Source: an uncultured Prevotella sp. | GTDB lineage: Bacteria; Bacteroidota; Bacteroidia; Bacteroidales; Bacteroidaceae | Direction of reading: 5' to 3' | DNA length: 64,000 bases | Assembly: GCA_900322035.1 (NCBI GenBank) | Contig: ONYL01000004.1 | Location: 1-64,000 of the forward strand | Part shown: positions 8,962-18,933 of the stretch, piece after piece | Layout of the letters: each line of letters starts with the position of its first letter | Numbering within the stretch: position 1 is the stretch's first letter | Position numbers and translations under genes: made by a program | The notes under the pieces: model-generated | What the model was told of the DNA's origin: nothing | Seen by the model: only the letters and a program-made list of their open reading frames with translations | The model's database searches: none

Positions 8962-9156
8962 TTATTCGTTTAATTCCCTTACCCGCTTTTTGGCCAGTGT
9001 TTCAACAAAACACGCTGTTTTATCAGTCAAACTGCCGTATTCAAGTCCTGACGCTTTGCTTTTCGGACAAACATCATTCAAAATCTGCTTACTGACCGTG
9101 GACAGCAGATGGAGGACGGCATGAAATCCTCTGCGTTTGGCTACTAAGATGCACAC
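8962..9156 (-). CDS. small unassigned ORF upstream of the outer membrane receptor
   Basis: Open for 64 codons on the same strand as, and 42 bases before, the outer membrane receptor gene. The predicted peptide is basic at the N-terminus and has no membrane segment or motif I recognise. It may be a spurious ORF or a degenerate repeat element. The surrounding 8920-9273 gap has no other gene; its right end holds the aroB promoter. Confidence 0.2.
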   Translation of the reverse strand: MCILVAKRRGFHAVLHLLSTVSKQILNDVCPKSKASGLEYGSLTDKTACFVETLAKKRVRELNE

Positions 9157-9224
9157 TTAGAGGGAGGACTGAGCAATAATGGAAATTAAAATCTTAATTT
9201 TTTCTAATTTACCTGTCCATTGGC

Positions 9225-9254
9225 TTTGACTTAGCATATTTATTACTAAATTTG
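9225..9254 (+). promoter_or_regulatory. Bacteroidetes-type promoter of aroB
   Basis: TTTG at 9225-9228 and TAAATTTG at 9247-9254, separated by 18 bases. The leader to the aroB ATG at 9274 would be only about 12 bases. Confidence 0.6.
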
Positions 9255-9273
9255 TGTAAAAACGCAACCTATC

Positions 9274-10326
9274 ATGGAACAAAAAATATTAAATACCAAT
9301 AATCTGGAAGAAACACTCACCGAGGCGATTTCAGAATGCGAACACGAATCGATCTTTGTGCTGACCGACGAAAATACAAGGAAAGACTGCTGGCCGGCGA
9401 TCAAGGATTTCCTTGTGCTGCGCAATGCCACGATCATCAGCATTCCGGCCGGTGATCACCACAAAGACATCCATTCGCTAATGAAAGTGTGGGAGCAAAT
9501 AGAAGCCGGACACGCCACCCGCCACTCCCTGCTCATCAACATGGGCGGCGGAATGGTGACCGACTTGGGCGGTTTCGCAGCCTCTACCTACAAGCGGGGC
9601 ATCGACTTCATCAATATTCCGACAACATTGCTCGCTATGGTCGACGCCAGTGTGGGCGGCAAAACCGGCATCAACTTTAATGGCTTGAAAAACGAGATCG
9701 GTACGTTCAACAATGCGCACTGTGTCATCTTCCATACCCCTTTTCTAAAAACACTCGACCAGCAAAATCTCTTGTCGGGGTATGCCGAAATGATCAAACA
9801 TGGCCTTATCGACCAGGAAAGAACTTGGGCGGAACTGATGAACTTCGACATCGCCACCCCCGACTGGAGACTGTTGTCGGAACTGGTGATGAAATCCGTT
9901 AAGGTGAAGCAGCGCATTGTCAAATCAGATCCTAAGGAGCATGGACTGCGCAAGGCGCTCAATTTAGGCCATACCTTCGGCCACGCCCTTGAAGAATTCT
10001 CGCTCAAGCACGACCAGCACCCCATCCTTCATGGTTTTGCCGTAGCCTATGGCTTAGTGGCTGAGCTCTATCTCTCATCGGTCAGATTTCATTTCCCGAC
10101 CGACAAGCTTCACCCGACGGTCGACTTCATCCGCGAGCACTATGGCAGGCTCTCCTTTACCTGCGACGACTATGACGAACTCATTGATTTCATGCGCCAC
10201 GACAAGAAAAACCACGACGGACAGATCATCACGACTCTGTTGGCGGGTATCGGCGACCTGAGGCTCGACCAAAGCGTCAGCGAGGAGGAAATCAAGGAGG
10301 CCCTCGACTTCTGCCGCGAAGGATAA
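9274..10326 (+). CDS. aroB: 3-dehydroquinate synthase
   Basis: Second step of the shikimate pathway: converts DAHP to 3-dehydroquinate using NAD and a divalent metal. Family marks are the NAD-binding GGGMVTDLGGFAASTYKRG block, PTTLLAMVDASVGGKTGIN, the EMIKHGLI helix, and NLGHTFGHALE with a metal-binding His. Length 350 is normal. It stands alone with its own promoter; no other aro gene is next to it. Confidence 0.96.
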   Translation: MEQKILNTNNLEETLTEAISECEHESIFVLTDENTRKDCWPAIKDFLVLRNATIISIPAGDHHKDIHSLMKVWEQIEAGHATRHSLLINMGGGMVTDLGGFAASTYKRGIDFINIPTTLLAMVDASVGGKTGINFNGLKNEIGTFNNAHCVIFHTPFLKTLDQQNLLSGYAEMIKHGLIDQERTWAELMNFDIATPDWRLLSELVMKSVKVKQRIVKSDPKEHGLRKALNLGHTFGHALEEFSLKHDQHPILHGFAVAYGLVAELYLSSVRFHFPTDKLHPTVDFIREHYGRLSFTCDDYDELIDFMRHDKKNHDGQIITTLLAGIGDLRLDQSVSEEEIKEALDFCREG

Positions 10327-10527
10327 GGGGGAGGGCTTTGGCCAAGTGGACAGCCACAAGACAACCTCACCAGAAAGTGGGCTACATTCCCCCACTCCAC
10401 GCCCCTTAGTTCTTTCCGCATAGCTAAGCATACTCGGCTAAGGATATTTCAAACCGGAACTAATGAAGGTGGAAATATGCCCTGATGGTGCTTCTTTCGC
10501 AAAAGTTAACCGAATTGTCCCCGACGC

Positions 10528-10558
10528 TTTGGATTTTGCAAAAATTGTCGTATATTTG
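10528..10558 (+). promoter_or_regulatory. Bacteroidetes-type promoter of the DUF3943 gene
   Basis: TTTG at 10528-10531, 19 bases, TATATTTG at 10551-10558. This exact match argues for the start codon at 10589 rather than the upstream in-frame ATG at 10463, which would lie in front of the promoter. Confidence 0.7.
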
Positions 10559-10588
10559 CAAATAATAAATCATCATGGCATTATCCCT

Positions 10589-13129
10589 ATGAAACATATC
10601 CAATACTCCGTCGCGCTGCTGTTTCTCATGCTTTCGGCCCAGCCCTCAAGCGGGCAGTCATCCCATTCCGTCAGCCATAACAATGTGGCATTGGGCCTCA
10701 ACCACCGCAATGCAGACTCATCGCTCGTCTCGCGGTTGAACGTCGGACTCGCCAACAATGTTGATTCGCTGCGCGGCCTTCAGTTGGGCCTGACAACGGC
10801 CAATGTGAACAGAGATGCACGGGGAGTAAACATAGGACTATTGGGTACACTAACAAGAGGCGATATGATTGGCCTTCAACTCGCTGGAACGGGCAATGGA
10901 GTGGCGGGAACCACCAAGGGCGTGCAGATTGCGCCGTTCACCAACTACGCCACCGTCCTCAGGGGAATGCAATTGGGCGGTATCATCAACATTGCTGCCC
11001 AGCCCGTCAAGGGCGTGCAATTAGCCGGCGGCGCCAATGTGGCCAACGGAATCGCTGACGGTGTTCAGTTGTCGGCTCTTGTCAACGTCTCTTCCGGACG
11101 AATGAGAGGCCTGCAGATAAGCGGCTACAACTATGCCGATACACTCAACGGATGCCAGGCGGGATTCATCAATGTGGCCGCAGAGCACACCAATGGCTGG
11201 CAGTTGGGCATCTTCAACTACTCACGCGACACGACCGCCCACAAGATTGGCCTTGTCAACGTCAACCCCAAGACCAAGATCGACCTGCTCGCGTTCTTAG
11301 GGACCACCTCTATATTCAATGGAGCCATACGCTTCCGCAACCGTTCTACCTACAGCATCATCGGTGCCGGTACCCACTATATGGGGCTTGACGACCATTT
11401 CTCAGGCGCGCTCTATTATCGTCTGGGCCAGTATTTTCAGCTTTCGCCCCGATGGTCGGTCAGCGGCGACGTGGGTTACTACCACATAGAGACCTTTGAG
11501 GAAAACAGCCGCACAAAGCCCAAACGGCTCTACTCGCTGCAACTGCACGCCAACGTCGACTACACCATCAACCCTTCGATGGGCGTCTTTGCCTCATTAG
11601 GCTATGGCGACACACGCTACTACGGCCATCACCGCAAGTTTAAGGACGAGTTCATAGCCCAAGCCGGCATCACCCTCCACTGGAACCACCGGCAGTCAAA
11701 CTATGACATCCTTGCGCCCAAGCCCAAATATGTCTCACCGACCGACAGCGTCATGGCCCAATGGAACAACGGCTACAAGAACTTCTGGCTTGCGGCTGCC
11801 CAGGCCACGGGCATCAATGTCTTTGTCCACTGCTTCGACCGCTTTGTCATGGACGAGGACTTTGCCCAAGTCCACTTCAAGGACATCGCCCGCAACTGGC
11901 GCAACGCCTTTGTCTGGGACAACGACCAATTCTCAACCAACCTCTTCGCCCATCCCTATCACGGCAACTTATATTTCAACTCGGCCCGCTCCAACGGTCT
12001 TTCGTTCTGGCAGAGCGCGCCATATTCGCTCTGCGGAAGTCTGATGTGGGAGTTCTGCGGCGAAGTGGAGCCACCGGCCATCAACGATGTTTTGGCTACG
12101 ACCTTCGGCGGCATAGCCATCGGTGAAGTGACCCATCGCATCAGCGAACTGATTCTCAACAATTCAGCCCACGGCTTCCGACGCTTCCTGCGCGAGGCTG
12201 CCACCACGATTGTCAACCCCATGGGCGGATTCAACCGCATCGTGAAAGGCGACGCATGGCGGATAGACAACCGGCGACCATACTACTACGACCGCGAGAA
12301 CCTTCCTATTGACTTTTCGATGTCGGTAGGTACGCGATATCTGAGCGACGACGGCGGACTATTCCGTGGAGAATTCAATCCCTATGTGAATTTGTTCCTG
12401 GAGTATGGCGACATGATGAATCCCGAAAACACCAAGCCCTACGATTTCTTCTACATGGAGTTGACGTTCGGTATGTCGGCCAACCAACCCCTCATCAACC
12501 GATTGCATCTTCTCGGACGGCTGTGGGGGAGGAGCGTCGAGACTCGAAACAAGTTGGAAGTAGAGGCAGGTATCTTCCAGCATTTCAACTATTATGATTC
12601 GAAACCGGTGAAAAACGGCACGTCGCTCACCCCTTATCGCATCTCTGAGGCGGCATCCTTCGGCCCAGGCATCATCCTGCGCTTTCCGCAAGTGGGTTCC
12701 CTGCATAAGTTGGAACAGCGCATCTTCTTGAGCGGCATTCTCCTCGGCGGCACAAAAAGTGACTATTACAACGTGATTGACCGTGATTACAATATGGGCT
12801 CGGGATTCAGCGTCAAGACCAAGACTCATTTGGAATTCCGCAACTTCGGCCGCTTCATCGTCAAAGGCAACTACTATCGCATCTTCACCTGGAAAGGCTA
12901 TGAGGACAAGGATCTCGACACAGTCAACCCCCTTTATCTCAACGCACAGGGCGACAAAGGCAATGCCGAGCTCAGTGAGTTGACGACGATGTGGGAGTTC
13001 GACTTCAAAGGGTCACTCAGTGCCTCTGCCGCGACATCCTATTTCTTCCGCCACACTCGCTACTCGTATCATCCGGATGTTACAGCCAAAACCTTTGAAG
13101 TGAAGTTGGGACTCACCTACCATTTCTAA
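10589..13129 (+). CDS. DUF3943 envelope protein with glycine-rich surface repeats
   Basis: An exported protein of 846 residues from the chosen start MKHIQYSVALLFLML, which is a signal peptide cut near SGQ. Residues about 40-230 are a run of short imperfect repeats of the form G-hydrophobic-Q-hydrophobic-G/A (RGLQLG, KGVQLA, DGVQLS, RGLQIS), as in bacterial surface-repeat proteins. A beta-rich segment follows, and then the DUF3943 domain (about 370-600), including NFWLAAAQATGINVFVHCFD and the AFVWDNDQFSTNLFAHPYHG block. The remaining C-terminal part is beta-rich and ends in an aromatic residue (KLGLTYHF), as expected of an outer membrane barrel. The function is not known. Confidence 0.75.
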   Translation: MKHIQYSVALLFLMLSAQPSSGQSSHSVSHNNVALGLNHRNADSSLVSRLNVGLANNVDSLRGLQLGLTTANVNRDARGVNIGLLGTLTRGDMIGLQLAGTGNGVAGTTKGVQIAPFTNYATVLRGMQLGGIINIAAQPVKGVQLAGGANVANGIADGVQLSALVNVSSGRMRGLQISGYNYADTLNGCQAGFINVAAEHTNGWQLGIFNYSRDTTAHKIGLVNVNPKTKIDLLAFLGTTSIFNGAIRFRNRSTYSIIGAGTHYMGLDDHFSGALYYRLGQYFQLSPRWSVSGDVGYYHIETFEENSRTKPKRLYSLQLHANVDYTINPSMGVFASLGYGDTRYYGHHRKFKDEFIAQAGITLHWNHRQSNYDILAPKPKYVSPTDSVMAQWNNGYKNFWLAAAQATGINVFVHCFDRFVMDEDFAQVHFKDIARNWRNAFVWDNDQFSTNLFAHPYHGNLYFNSARSNGLSFWQSAPYSLCGSLMWEFCGEVEPPAINDVLATTFGGIAIGEVTHRISELILNNSAHGFRRFLREAATTIVNPMGGFNRIVKGDAWRIDNRRPYYYDRENLPIDFSMSVGTRYLSDDGGLFRGEFNPYVNLFLEYGDMMNPENTKPYDFFYMELTFGMSANQPLINRLHLLGRLWGRSVETRNKLEVEAGIFQHFNYYDSKPVKNGTSLTPYRISEAASFGPGIILRFPQVGSLHKLEQRIFLSGILLGGTKSDYYNVIDRDYNMGSGFSVKTKTHLEFRNFGRFIVKGNYYRIFTWKGYEDKDLDTVNPLYLNAQGDKGNAELSELTTMWEFDFKGSLSASAATSYFFRHTRYSYHPDVTAKTFEVKLGLTYHF

Positions 13130-13289
13130 TAGTGTATTCCCTGCAGCTCTTGACAGTCCCCTAAAAAAGGTTGTTATGTGGAACACAAGGGAGCCTTTGA
13201 ACATGAGCAGTCAAATATAGCTGAAATTTGTAGGACAGACAGACCCAGAAACGACAATTCCATTTCTCAAAACAGAAAAAACAAAATAT

Positions 13290-15092
13290 ATGTTCAGCAA
13301 ATCAACGATCACCATAGCCGCACTTCTACTGATAGGATCCAGTGCCGGAAAGGCACAAACAGGCACAGCTGCAGAACCGGTGGCCTACACCGGAGGAGAA
13401 ATATGCAATCCCCGCCTGCACGATGGCGGTTTCCGCTATGCCATCGGAACGGAAAACATCCAGGTGATGAGGGCCAACCGGACGCATCCCGAATGGCAGG
13501 ACGGTTTCGGATGGACCTACAACCATGCTCCCAACCTCACCTACTGGCACGGCCGTTTCTATCTGGAATACCTCTCCAACCCCAAGGATGAACAGCAGCC
13601 TCCAGGCCACACGCTGTACGTGACTTCGACCGACGGACGTCACTGGGGAAAACCGCAGGTAGCCTTTCCCGAATACAAAGCGCCCAAAGGAGTTGGATTC
13701 CCTAAAGGCTACTATGGCTATATCATGCACCAGCGCATGGGATTCTACACTGCACCCAATGGCAAACTGCTCATCGTAGGATTCTATGGACATAGCTACA
13801 ACCCATTCAAGGAAGGCGGTATAGGCCGGGTGGTGAGAGAAGTGAAAAACGACGGAACACTCGGCGAGATCTATTTCATCCGCTATTCTTCGCACACATC
13901 CTGGAACGAAAGCAACACTTCATATCCGTTTTATACCCGTTCTAAAGACAAAGCTTTCAAGGCAGCTTGTGACGCCCTGCTCCACGACAGGCTGAAAACC
14001 CTGCAATGGATAGATGAAGACCGCGGACTCGACGGTTTCTATACACTGAAGGATTCCATCAACACCGTGCAGGCCACATCCTATTTCCACCGTAAGGACG
14101 GCAAGGTTGTGGCGCTTTGGAAATGGTCGTACGCTGCTTTGTCGGGCGACGAGGGAGCATCTTGGTCTACGCCGGTGAGATGCCCCTCGCTCATCATGGC
14201 CGGAGGAAAGGAATGGGGACAGCGCACACGCGACGGCCGGTATGCCATCTGCTACAACCCTATCGAGACCCAACCCTACCGCTATCCGCTGATTGCCATC
14301 ACAAGCGACGACGGCATCCGATTCGATTCGATGTGTGTAGTACACGGTGAAGTACCACCACGCCGTTTCATGGGTGAGAACAAAGATTTCGGCCCCTGTT
14401 ATGTAAGGGGAATCACCGAAGGAGAAAGCCTGCCGGACGACTCCAACATGTGGCTCACCTACAGCGTCAACAAAGAAGACATCTGGGTGAGCCGCGTGCC
14501 CTTGCCCGTGAGAACGACATGGAGCGGTCCTGTCAACGACGATTTCAGCGACGTGGCACCCAACGCGGCTGTGCCCAATTGGAACATCTACAGGTCGGTG
14601 TGGTGTCCCATTTGGGTAAACGAAGAACATCAGCTCTGTCTTGCCGACAGCGACAGATATGACTATGCCCGGGCGATAAGGGTGTTTCAGACCACCAAAA
14701 ACGCGGCGGTAAGCATCAGAATGACTGTGGACACAGAGAGCAACGAACCACTGGAGATCGACCTTACCGACCGGCATGGCACAAGAGCCGTGTGCCTCCA
14801 GCTTCTTCACGGTAGCATCACTTACAACGGAAATGTTGTTGGCAACTATACATTGGGGCAATCCTTCCTGCTCAATTTCGAATACAAAGAGGGAATGCTG
14901 AGCCTTGGCGGAAACAGCTATGAGGCGCTCCATGCTGTGAACGATGTGGAACGGCTCAGCATCCGTACGGGGCGCTACCGTGACAAGCCCGACCGCAACA
15001 CTCCCAACCAAAAAGCCATGCCACCCTTGGAAGGATGCGATGATCCCGTTGCGCCCGCCATATACAGAATAGAGGAAGTTAAGGTGAGGTAA
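13290..15092 (+). CDS. secreted beta-propeller protein, putative glycoside hydrolase
   Basis: A 600-residue exported protein with a signal peptide (MFSKSTITIAALLLIGSSAG, cut near GKAQ). Blades with Asp-box-like turns (TSTDGRHWGKP, SGDEGASWSTP, TSDDGIRFDS) indicate a sialidase/BNR-type propeller over about residues 30-410. A beta-sandwich-like C-terminal part follows (about 420-600), perhaps a laminin-G/concanavalin-like module. It could be a glycosidase or a lyase; the catalytic residues cannot be assigned by eye and I do not name a family. It stands alone, without a SusCD pair. Confidence 0.55.
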   Translation: MFSKSTITIAALLLIGSSAGKAQTGTAAEPVAYTGGEICNPRLHDGGFRYAIGTENIQVMRANRTHPEWQDGFGWTYNHAPNLTYWHGRFYLEYLSNPKDEQQPPGHTLYVTSTDGRHWGKPQVAFPEYKAPKGVGFPKGYYGYIMHQRMGFYTAPNGKLLIVGFYGHSYNPFKEGGIGRVVREVKNDGTLGEIYFIRYSSHTSWNESNTSYPFYTRSKDKAFKAACDALLHDRLKTLQWIDEDRGLDGFYTLKDSINTVQATSYFHRKDGKVVALWKWSYAALSGDEGASWSTPVRCPSLIMAGGKEWGQRTRDGRYAICYNPIETQPYRYPLIAITSDDGIRFDSMCVVHGEVPPRRFMGENKDFGPCYVRGITEGESLPDDSNMWLTYSVNKEDIWVSRVPLPVRTTWSGPVNDDFSDVAPNAAVPNWNIYRSVWCPIWVNEEHQLCLADSDRYDYARAIRVFQTTKNAAVSIRMTVDTESNEPLEIDLTDRHGTRAVCLQLLHGSITYNGNVVGNYTLGQSFLLNFEYKEGMLSLGGNSYEALHAVNDVERLSIRTGRYRDKPDRNTPNQKAMPPLEGCDDPVAPAIYRIEEVKVR

Positions 15093-15148
15093 AAGCCTCC
15101 GGCAGAGCTCTCCAAAGTGGAAGACATTCAAAAAAATAGTCAGCTTAT

Positions 15149-15179
15149 TTTGTTTTTCACGCTATTTACACTATCTTTG
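15149..15179 (+). promoter_or_regulatory. Bacteroidetes-type promoter of pepT
   Basis: TTTG at 15149-15152, 19 bases, TATCTTTG at 15172-15179: a full match to the -33/-7 consensus, 30 bases before the pepT ATG. Confidence 0.7.
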
Positions 15180-15208
15180 CGGTTGAACACTAAATTTTAC
15201 TACCATAA

Positions 15209-16432
15209 ATGGATATAACAGAAAGATTTATCAATTACACTAAGTTCGACACCCAATCGGCTGAGGACTCCCAAACCGTTCCCAGTACTCCCAAACAGCT
15301 CATCTTTGCCCGCTATCTCAAGGAGGAACTGGAAAAAGAAGGGCTGAAAGACGTTGAGATGGACGACATGGGCTATATCTACGCAACGTTGCCTTCCAAC
15401 ACAAAGAAGAAGACTCCGACCATCGGCTTCATCTCTCATTACGACACAGCCCTCGATGCCAGTGGTAAGGACATCAAGGCACGCATCGTGAAAAACTATG
15501 ACGGTACCGACATAGAACTGTCGCCAGGCATCGTTTCTTCGCCAAAGAAGTTTCCGGAACTCTTGGCCCACAAGGGAGAAGATCTCATCGTGACCGACGG
15601 CACTACCCTGCTTGGCGCTGACGATAAAGCCGGTATTGCGGAAATTGTGCAGGCCATGTGCTATTTGCGCGACCATGACGAGATCAAGCATGGCGACATT
15701 CGTGTCGGCTTCAATCCCGATGAGGAAATCGGCATGGGTGCCCACCACTTCAATGTGGAGAAATTCGGCTGTGACTGGGCCTACACCATGGACGGCGGCG
15801 ATATCGGCGATCTCGAATACGAAAACTTCAACGCAGCTGCTGCACGCGTCAGAATCAAGGGCGTCAGCGTGCATACGGGCTACGCCAAGGGTAAGATGGT
15901 GAACGCCAGCCGACTTGCTTGTGAGTTCAACAATCATATTCCGGAAACGGATATTCCCGAAACTACCGAAGGCTACCAAGGATTCTACCATCTCTTGGGT
16001 ATAGAAAGCCGTTGTGAGGAGGCCAAACTCGACTATATTATCCGCGACCACGACCGCGAGAAGTTCGAGAACCGCAAACACTTCATCGCCAACATTGCCA
16101 AGGAGATGAACGAAAAATATGGCGAAGGGACTGTTTCTGTTGAACTGCGCGACCAGTACTACAACATGAAGGAGAAGATCGACCCTAATATGCACGTCAT
16201 TGATATCGTGCTGAAAGCGATGGAGAAGAGCGGTGTGAAGCCCAAGGTGGAGCCTATTCGTGGCGGCACCGACGGAGCGCAGCTTTCTTTCCGCGGACTT
16301 CCCTGTCCGAATATCTTCGCGGGTGGGGTCAACTTCCACGGTCCCTACGAGTTTGTATCCGTCCAGGTGATGAACAAAGCTGTTGACGTCATCGTCAATA
16401 TCTGCGCCATTACGGCTGGATACAATGATTAA
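15209..16432 (+). CDS. pepT: peptidase T (tripeptide aminopeptidase)
   Basis: A cytoplasmic M20B metallopeptidase that removes N-terminal residues from tripeptides. The di-zinc ligands and catalytic residues are in [13 protein letters not shown] (H77, D79), [13 protein letters not shown], and the [15 protein letters not shown] block with its Glu pair. [18 protein letters not shown] matches the C-terminal family signature. 407 residues is the standard length. It is monocistronic, with its own promoter and a downstream hairpin at 16451-16487. Confidence 0.96.
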   Translation: MDITERFINYTKFDTQSAEDSQTVPSTPKQLIFARYLKEELEKEGLKDVEMDDMGYIYATLPSNTKKKTPTIGFISHYDTALDASGKDIKARIVKNYDGTDIELSPGIVSSPKKFPELLAHKGEDLIVTDGTTLLGADDKAGIAEIVQAMCYLRDHDEIKHGDIRVGFNPDEEIGMGAHHFNVEKFGCDWAYTMDGGDIGDLEYENFNAAAARVRIKGVSVHTGYAKGKMVNASRLACEFNNHIPETDIPETTEGYQGFYHLLGIESRCEEAKLDYIIRDHDREKFENRKHFIANIAKEMNEKYGEGTVSVELRDQYYNMKEKIDPNMHVIDIVLKAMEKSGVKPKVEPIRGGTDGAQLSFRGLPCPNIFAGGVNFHGPYEFVSVQVMNKAVDVIVNICAITAGYND

Positions 16433-16450
16433 ATCTCATGGATACTCCTC

Positions 16451-16487
16451 CCCCTGCTTTCCGTGTCTGAAAAGCGGAAAGCAGGGG
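16451..16487 (+). terminator. hairpin downstream of pepT
   Basis: A perfect 13-bp stem, CCCCTGCTTTCCG (16451-16463) against 16475-16487, with an 11-base loop. The T-tract after it is weak (ATTACATACCTTT), so it may act as a 3' mRNA end or stabiliser as much as a terminator. Confidence 0.65.
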
Positions 16488-16583
16488 ATTACATACCTTT
16501 CAAATAGAACTGCTTGAAATCATACCCATTAAATTGAGAACGGCACCCGAATATTTGATACTTCTGATACATTAATAGAATAT

Positions 16584-18857
16584 ATGGAGAATCTTCCCAA
16601 TCTCATTAAGGATCTTGCACTCATTCTTTTTGTGGCCGGCATCGTCACGCTGCTTTTCAAAAAACTGAAGCAACCCCTCGTTTTAGGATATATCGTAGCC
16701 GGATTTCTCGTATCTCCCCACATGCCCTATCTGATGTCGGTCATCGATAAGACGGATATCAAGACCTGGGCCGATATTGGAGTGATGTTCCTCATGTTCT
16801 CTTTGGGACTCGACTTCTCGATCAAGAAAATCCTTAAAATGGGTATGGCGCCCGTGATTTCCACGCTGACCATTGTGTTCTGCATGGTTTTTATCGGCAT
16901 AGGTGTCGGTCATGCCTTCCACTGGGGACGTATGGACTGCATCTTTCTCGGCGGTATGTTGGCCATGAGCTCCACGACTATTATCTATAAGGCATTTGAC
17001 GATATGGGGTTGAGTCAGCAACGGTTTGCGGGGCTTGTCATGTCGACGTTGATTCTTGAGGACATTCTCGGCGTAGTAATGATGGTCATGCTAAGTGCCG
17101 TGGCGAGCGGCAACAGCAGTGCAAGCGATGAGATGATAGGCTCACTGCTGAAGATCGGGTTCTTTCTTGTGCTCTGGTTTGTCGTCGGACTGTTTATCAT
17201 CCCTTCTTTCTTCCGTGTTACCCGCAAGCTCATGACTGACGAGACGCTGTTAATCGCTTCATTGGGTCTCTGCTGCATGATGGCTGAAATTTCTACAGCC
17301 GTAGGCTTCAGCTCAGCTTTCGGTGCTTTCGTCATGGGCAGTATAATTGCAGAAACAGTGGAGGCAGAGCGCATCATCCGTATAACAGAACCGGTGAAGA
17401 ATCTTTTTGGCACTATATTCTTTATTTCCGTCGGTATGCTTGTCGACCCACAAATCATTGTCAATTATGCCTGGCCCATTCTCGCCATCGTGTTGGCCAT
17501 CATTGTAGGCCAATGTATCTTCGGCACTGCAGGCTTCATGCTCAGTGGCCAGACGCTGAAGACTTCCATGCGTTGTGGCTTTTCGCTGACTCAGATTGGT
17601 GAATTTGCGTTCATTATTGCTTCGTTGGGCCTGAGTTTAGGAGTAATCAGCAATTTTCTCTATCCCGTAGTGGTGGCTGTCAGCGTTATCACGACCTTCT
17701 TCACTCCCTACATGATTCGGGCAGCCGTGCCTACCTATGGATTGCTGGAGCGGCATCTTCCACGCCGTTGGATGAGACGCATCAACCACTTGGGCACAGC
17801 TCATCAGCAAACTGCACAGGAACACAGTCTTTGGAAGATTCTGCTCCGAAAGATGCTGGTCAATACACTCATCTATACCATTTTGGCAATTGCTGTCACA
17901 GCGATGATGCTGACCTTCTTCCTGCCATTCTCACGCACGCTGCTGCCCCACTGGTGGGCCAACGGCGTCACAGGACTGCTCACGGTAATGATGATTGCGC
18001 CTTTCCTTAGAAGCATAGTGATGAAAAACAATCACAGTGAAGAGTTCAAGACCCTGTGGACACAAAGCCATCTCAATCGTCCGCCACTTATATTCACAGT
18101 ACTCGTTCGTCTGGTCATTGCAGCATCCATACTTTTCTATATCTGCAATTATCTTGCCCGATTTGCCAATGCCATAGTAATTACGCTCGCCATCGTCAGC
18201 ATCGCCCTTATGGCCATGTCGCGCCGGCTGAAGAAGCGCAGCATCCGATTGGAGAGAGTCTTCGTACAGAACTTGCGTTCTCGTGACATCGAAGATGAGG
18301 TGCTGGGGCGGAAACGCCCACTCTTCGAAGGGCATCTTCTTGACCGCGACCTCCACATCAGCGACTTCCTGGTGCCCGAGGGTTCTGAATGGGCAGGCAA
18401 ATCGCTCAAGGAGCTGGAACTGCGCACACGTTTCGGTGTCCAAGTGAGCAGCATTCTCCGTGGAAACCGTAGAATCAACATTCCCAACGGCTCAGCCCTT
18501 CTCTTTCCCGGCGACAAAATACAAGCCATAGGAAGCGACGCCCAACTCTCCAACCTCAACCGTGCCATGCGTTCAGAAGTCTTTTCCGATGACCCGGAAA
18601 TTGAAAAACGTGAGATGAAACTCCGCCGTATCACCCTGCGGAAAGGCTGCCAGTTCATCGGGAAGACGCTGAGCGAGAGCGGGCTCCGCGATGTTTACGA
18701 CTGCATGGCCGTCGGCTTGGAGGAAGGCAAGGAGAGTTTGTCGCCCATAGACCCCAACTATAGGTTTGAAAATGGGGATATGCTGTGGATTGTGGGTGAG
18801 CAGGATGCCATCGACAAAATAGAAAAACAGTCGGAGTCTCTTGTTGCTGCCACATAA
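16584..18857 (+). CDS. Kef-type potassium/proton antiporter (CPA2) with two TrkA_C domains
   Basis: An inner-membrane monovalent cation/proton antiporter of 757 residues. About twelve hydrophobic segments fill residues 5-395 (start LIKDLALILFVAGIVTLLF). A second, shorter hydrophobic block follows at about 415-550. The C-terminus carries two TrkA_C-type regulatory modules (about 585-660 and 672-750). The nucleotide-binding TrkA_N (RCK-N) domain usual in KefB/KefC is not seen between transporter and TrkA_C. The ion (potassium or sodium) cannot be told from sequence. It has no partner gene nearby. Confidence 0.85.
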   Translation: MENLPNLIKDLALILFVAGIVTLLFKKLKQPLVLGYIVAGFLVSPHMPYLMSVIDKTDIKTWADIGVMFLMFSLGLDFSIKKILKMGMAPVISTLTIVFCMVFIGIGVGHAFHWGRMDCIFLGGMLAMSSTTIIYKAFDDMGLSQQRFAGLVMSTLILEDILGVVMMVMLSAVASGNSSASDEMIGSLLKIGFFLVLWFVVGLFIIPSFFRVTRKLMTDETLLIASLGLCCMMAEISTAVGFSSAFGAFVMGSIIAETVEAERIIRITEPVKNLFGTIFFISVGMLVDPQIIVNYAWPILAIVLAIIVGQCIFGTAGFMLSGQTLKTSMRCGFSLTQIGEFAFIIASLGLSLGVISNFLYPVVVAVSVITTFFTPYMIRAAVPTYGLLERHLPRRWMRRINHLGTAHQQTAQEHSLWKILLRKMLVNTLIYTILAIAVTAMMLTFFLPFSRTLLPHWWANGVTGLLTVMMIAPFLRSIVMKNNHSEEFKTLWTQSHLNRPPLIFTVLVRLVIAASILFYICNYLARFANAIVITLAIVSIALMAMSRRLKKRSIRLERVFVQNLRSRDIEDEVLGRKRPLFEGHLLDRDLHISDFLVPEGSEWAGKSLKELELRTRFGVQVSSILRGNRRINIPNGSALLFPGDKIQAIGSDAQLSNLNRAMRSEVFSDDPEIEKREMKLRRITLRKGCQFIGKTLSESGLRDVYDCMAVGLEEGKESLSPIDPNYRFENGDMLWIVGEQDAIDKIEKQSESLVAAT

Positions 18858-18905
18858 AGACTGAGGAAAATTTCCCACTACAAAGCATTTCTGCTATTTT
18901 TTTAT

Positions 18906-18913
18906 TACCTTTG
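18906..18913 (+). promoter_or_regulatory. -7 promoter element of dnaX
   Basis: TACCTTTG at 18906-18913 fits the Bacteroidetes -7 box and lies 20 bases before the dnaX ATG. No TTTG is found at the expected -33 distance. Confidence 0.45.
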
Positions 18914-18933
18914 CAAAAAGCAATCAATCAACT

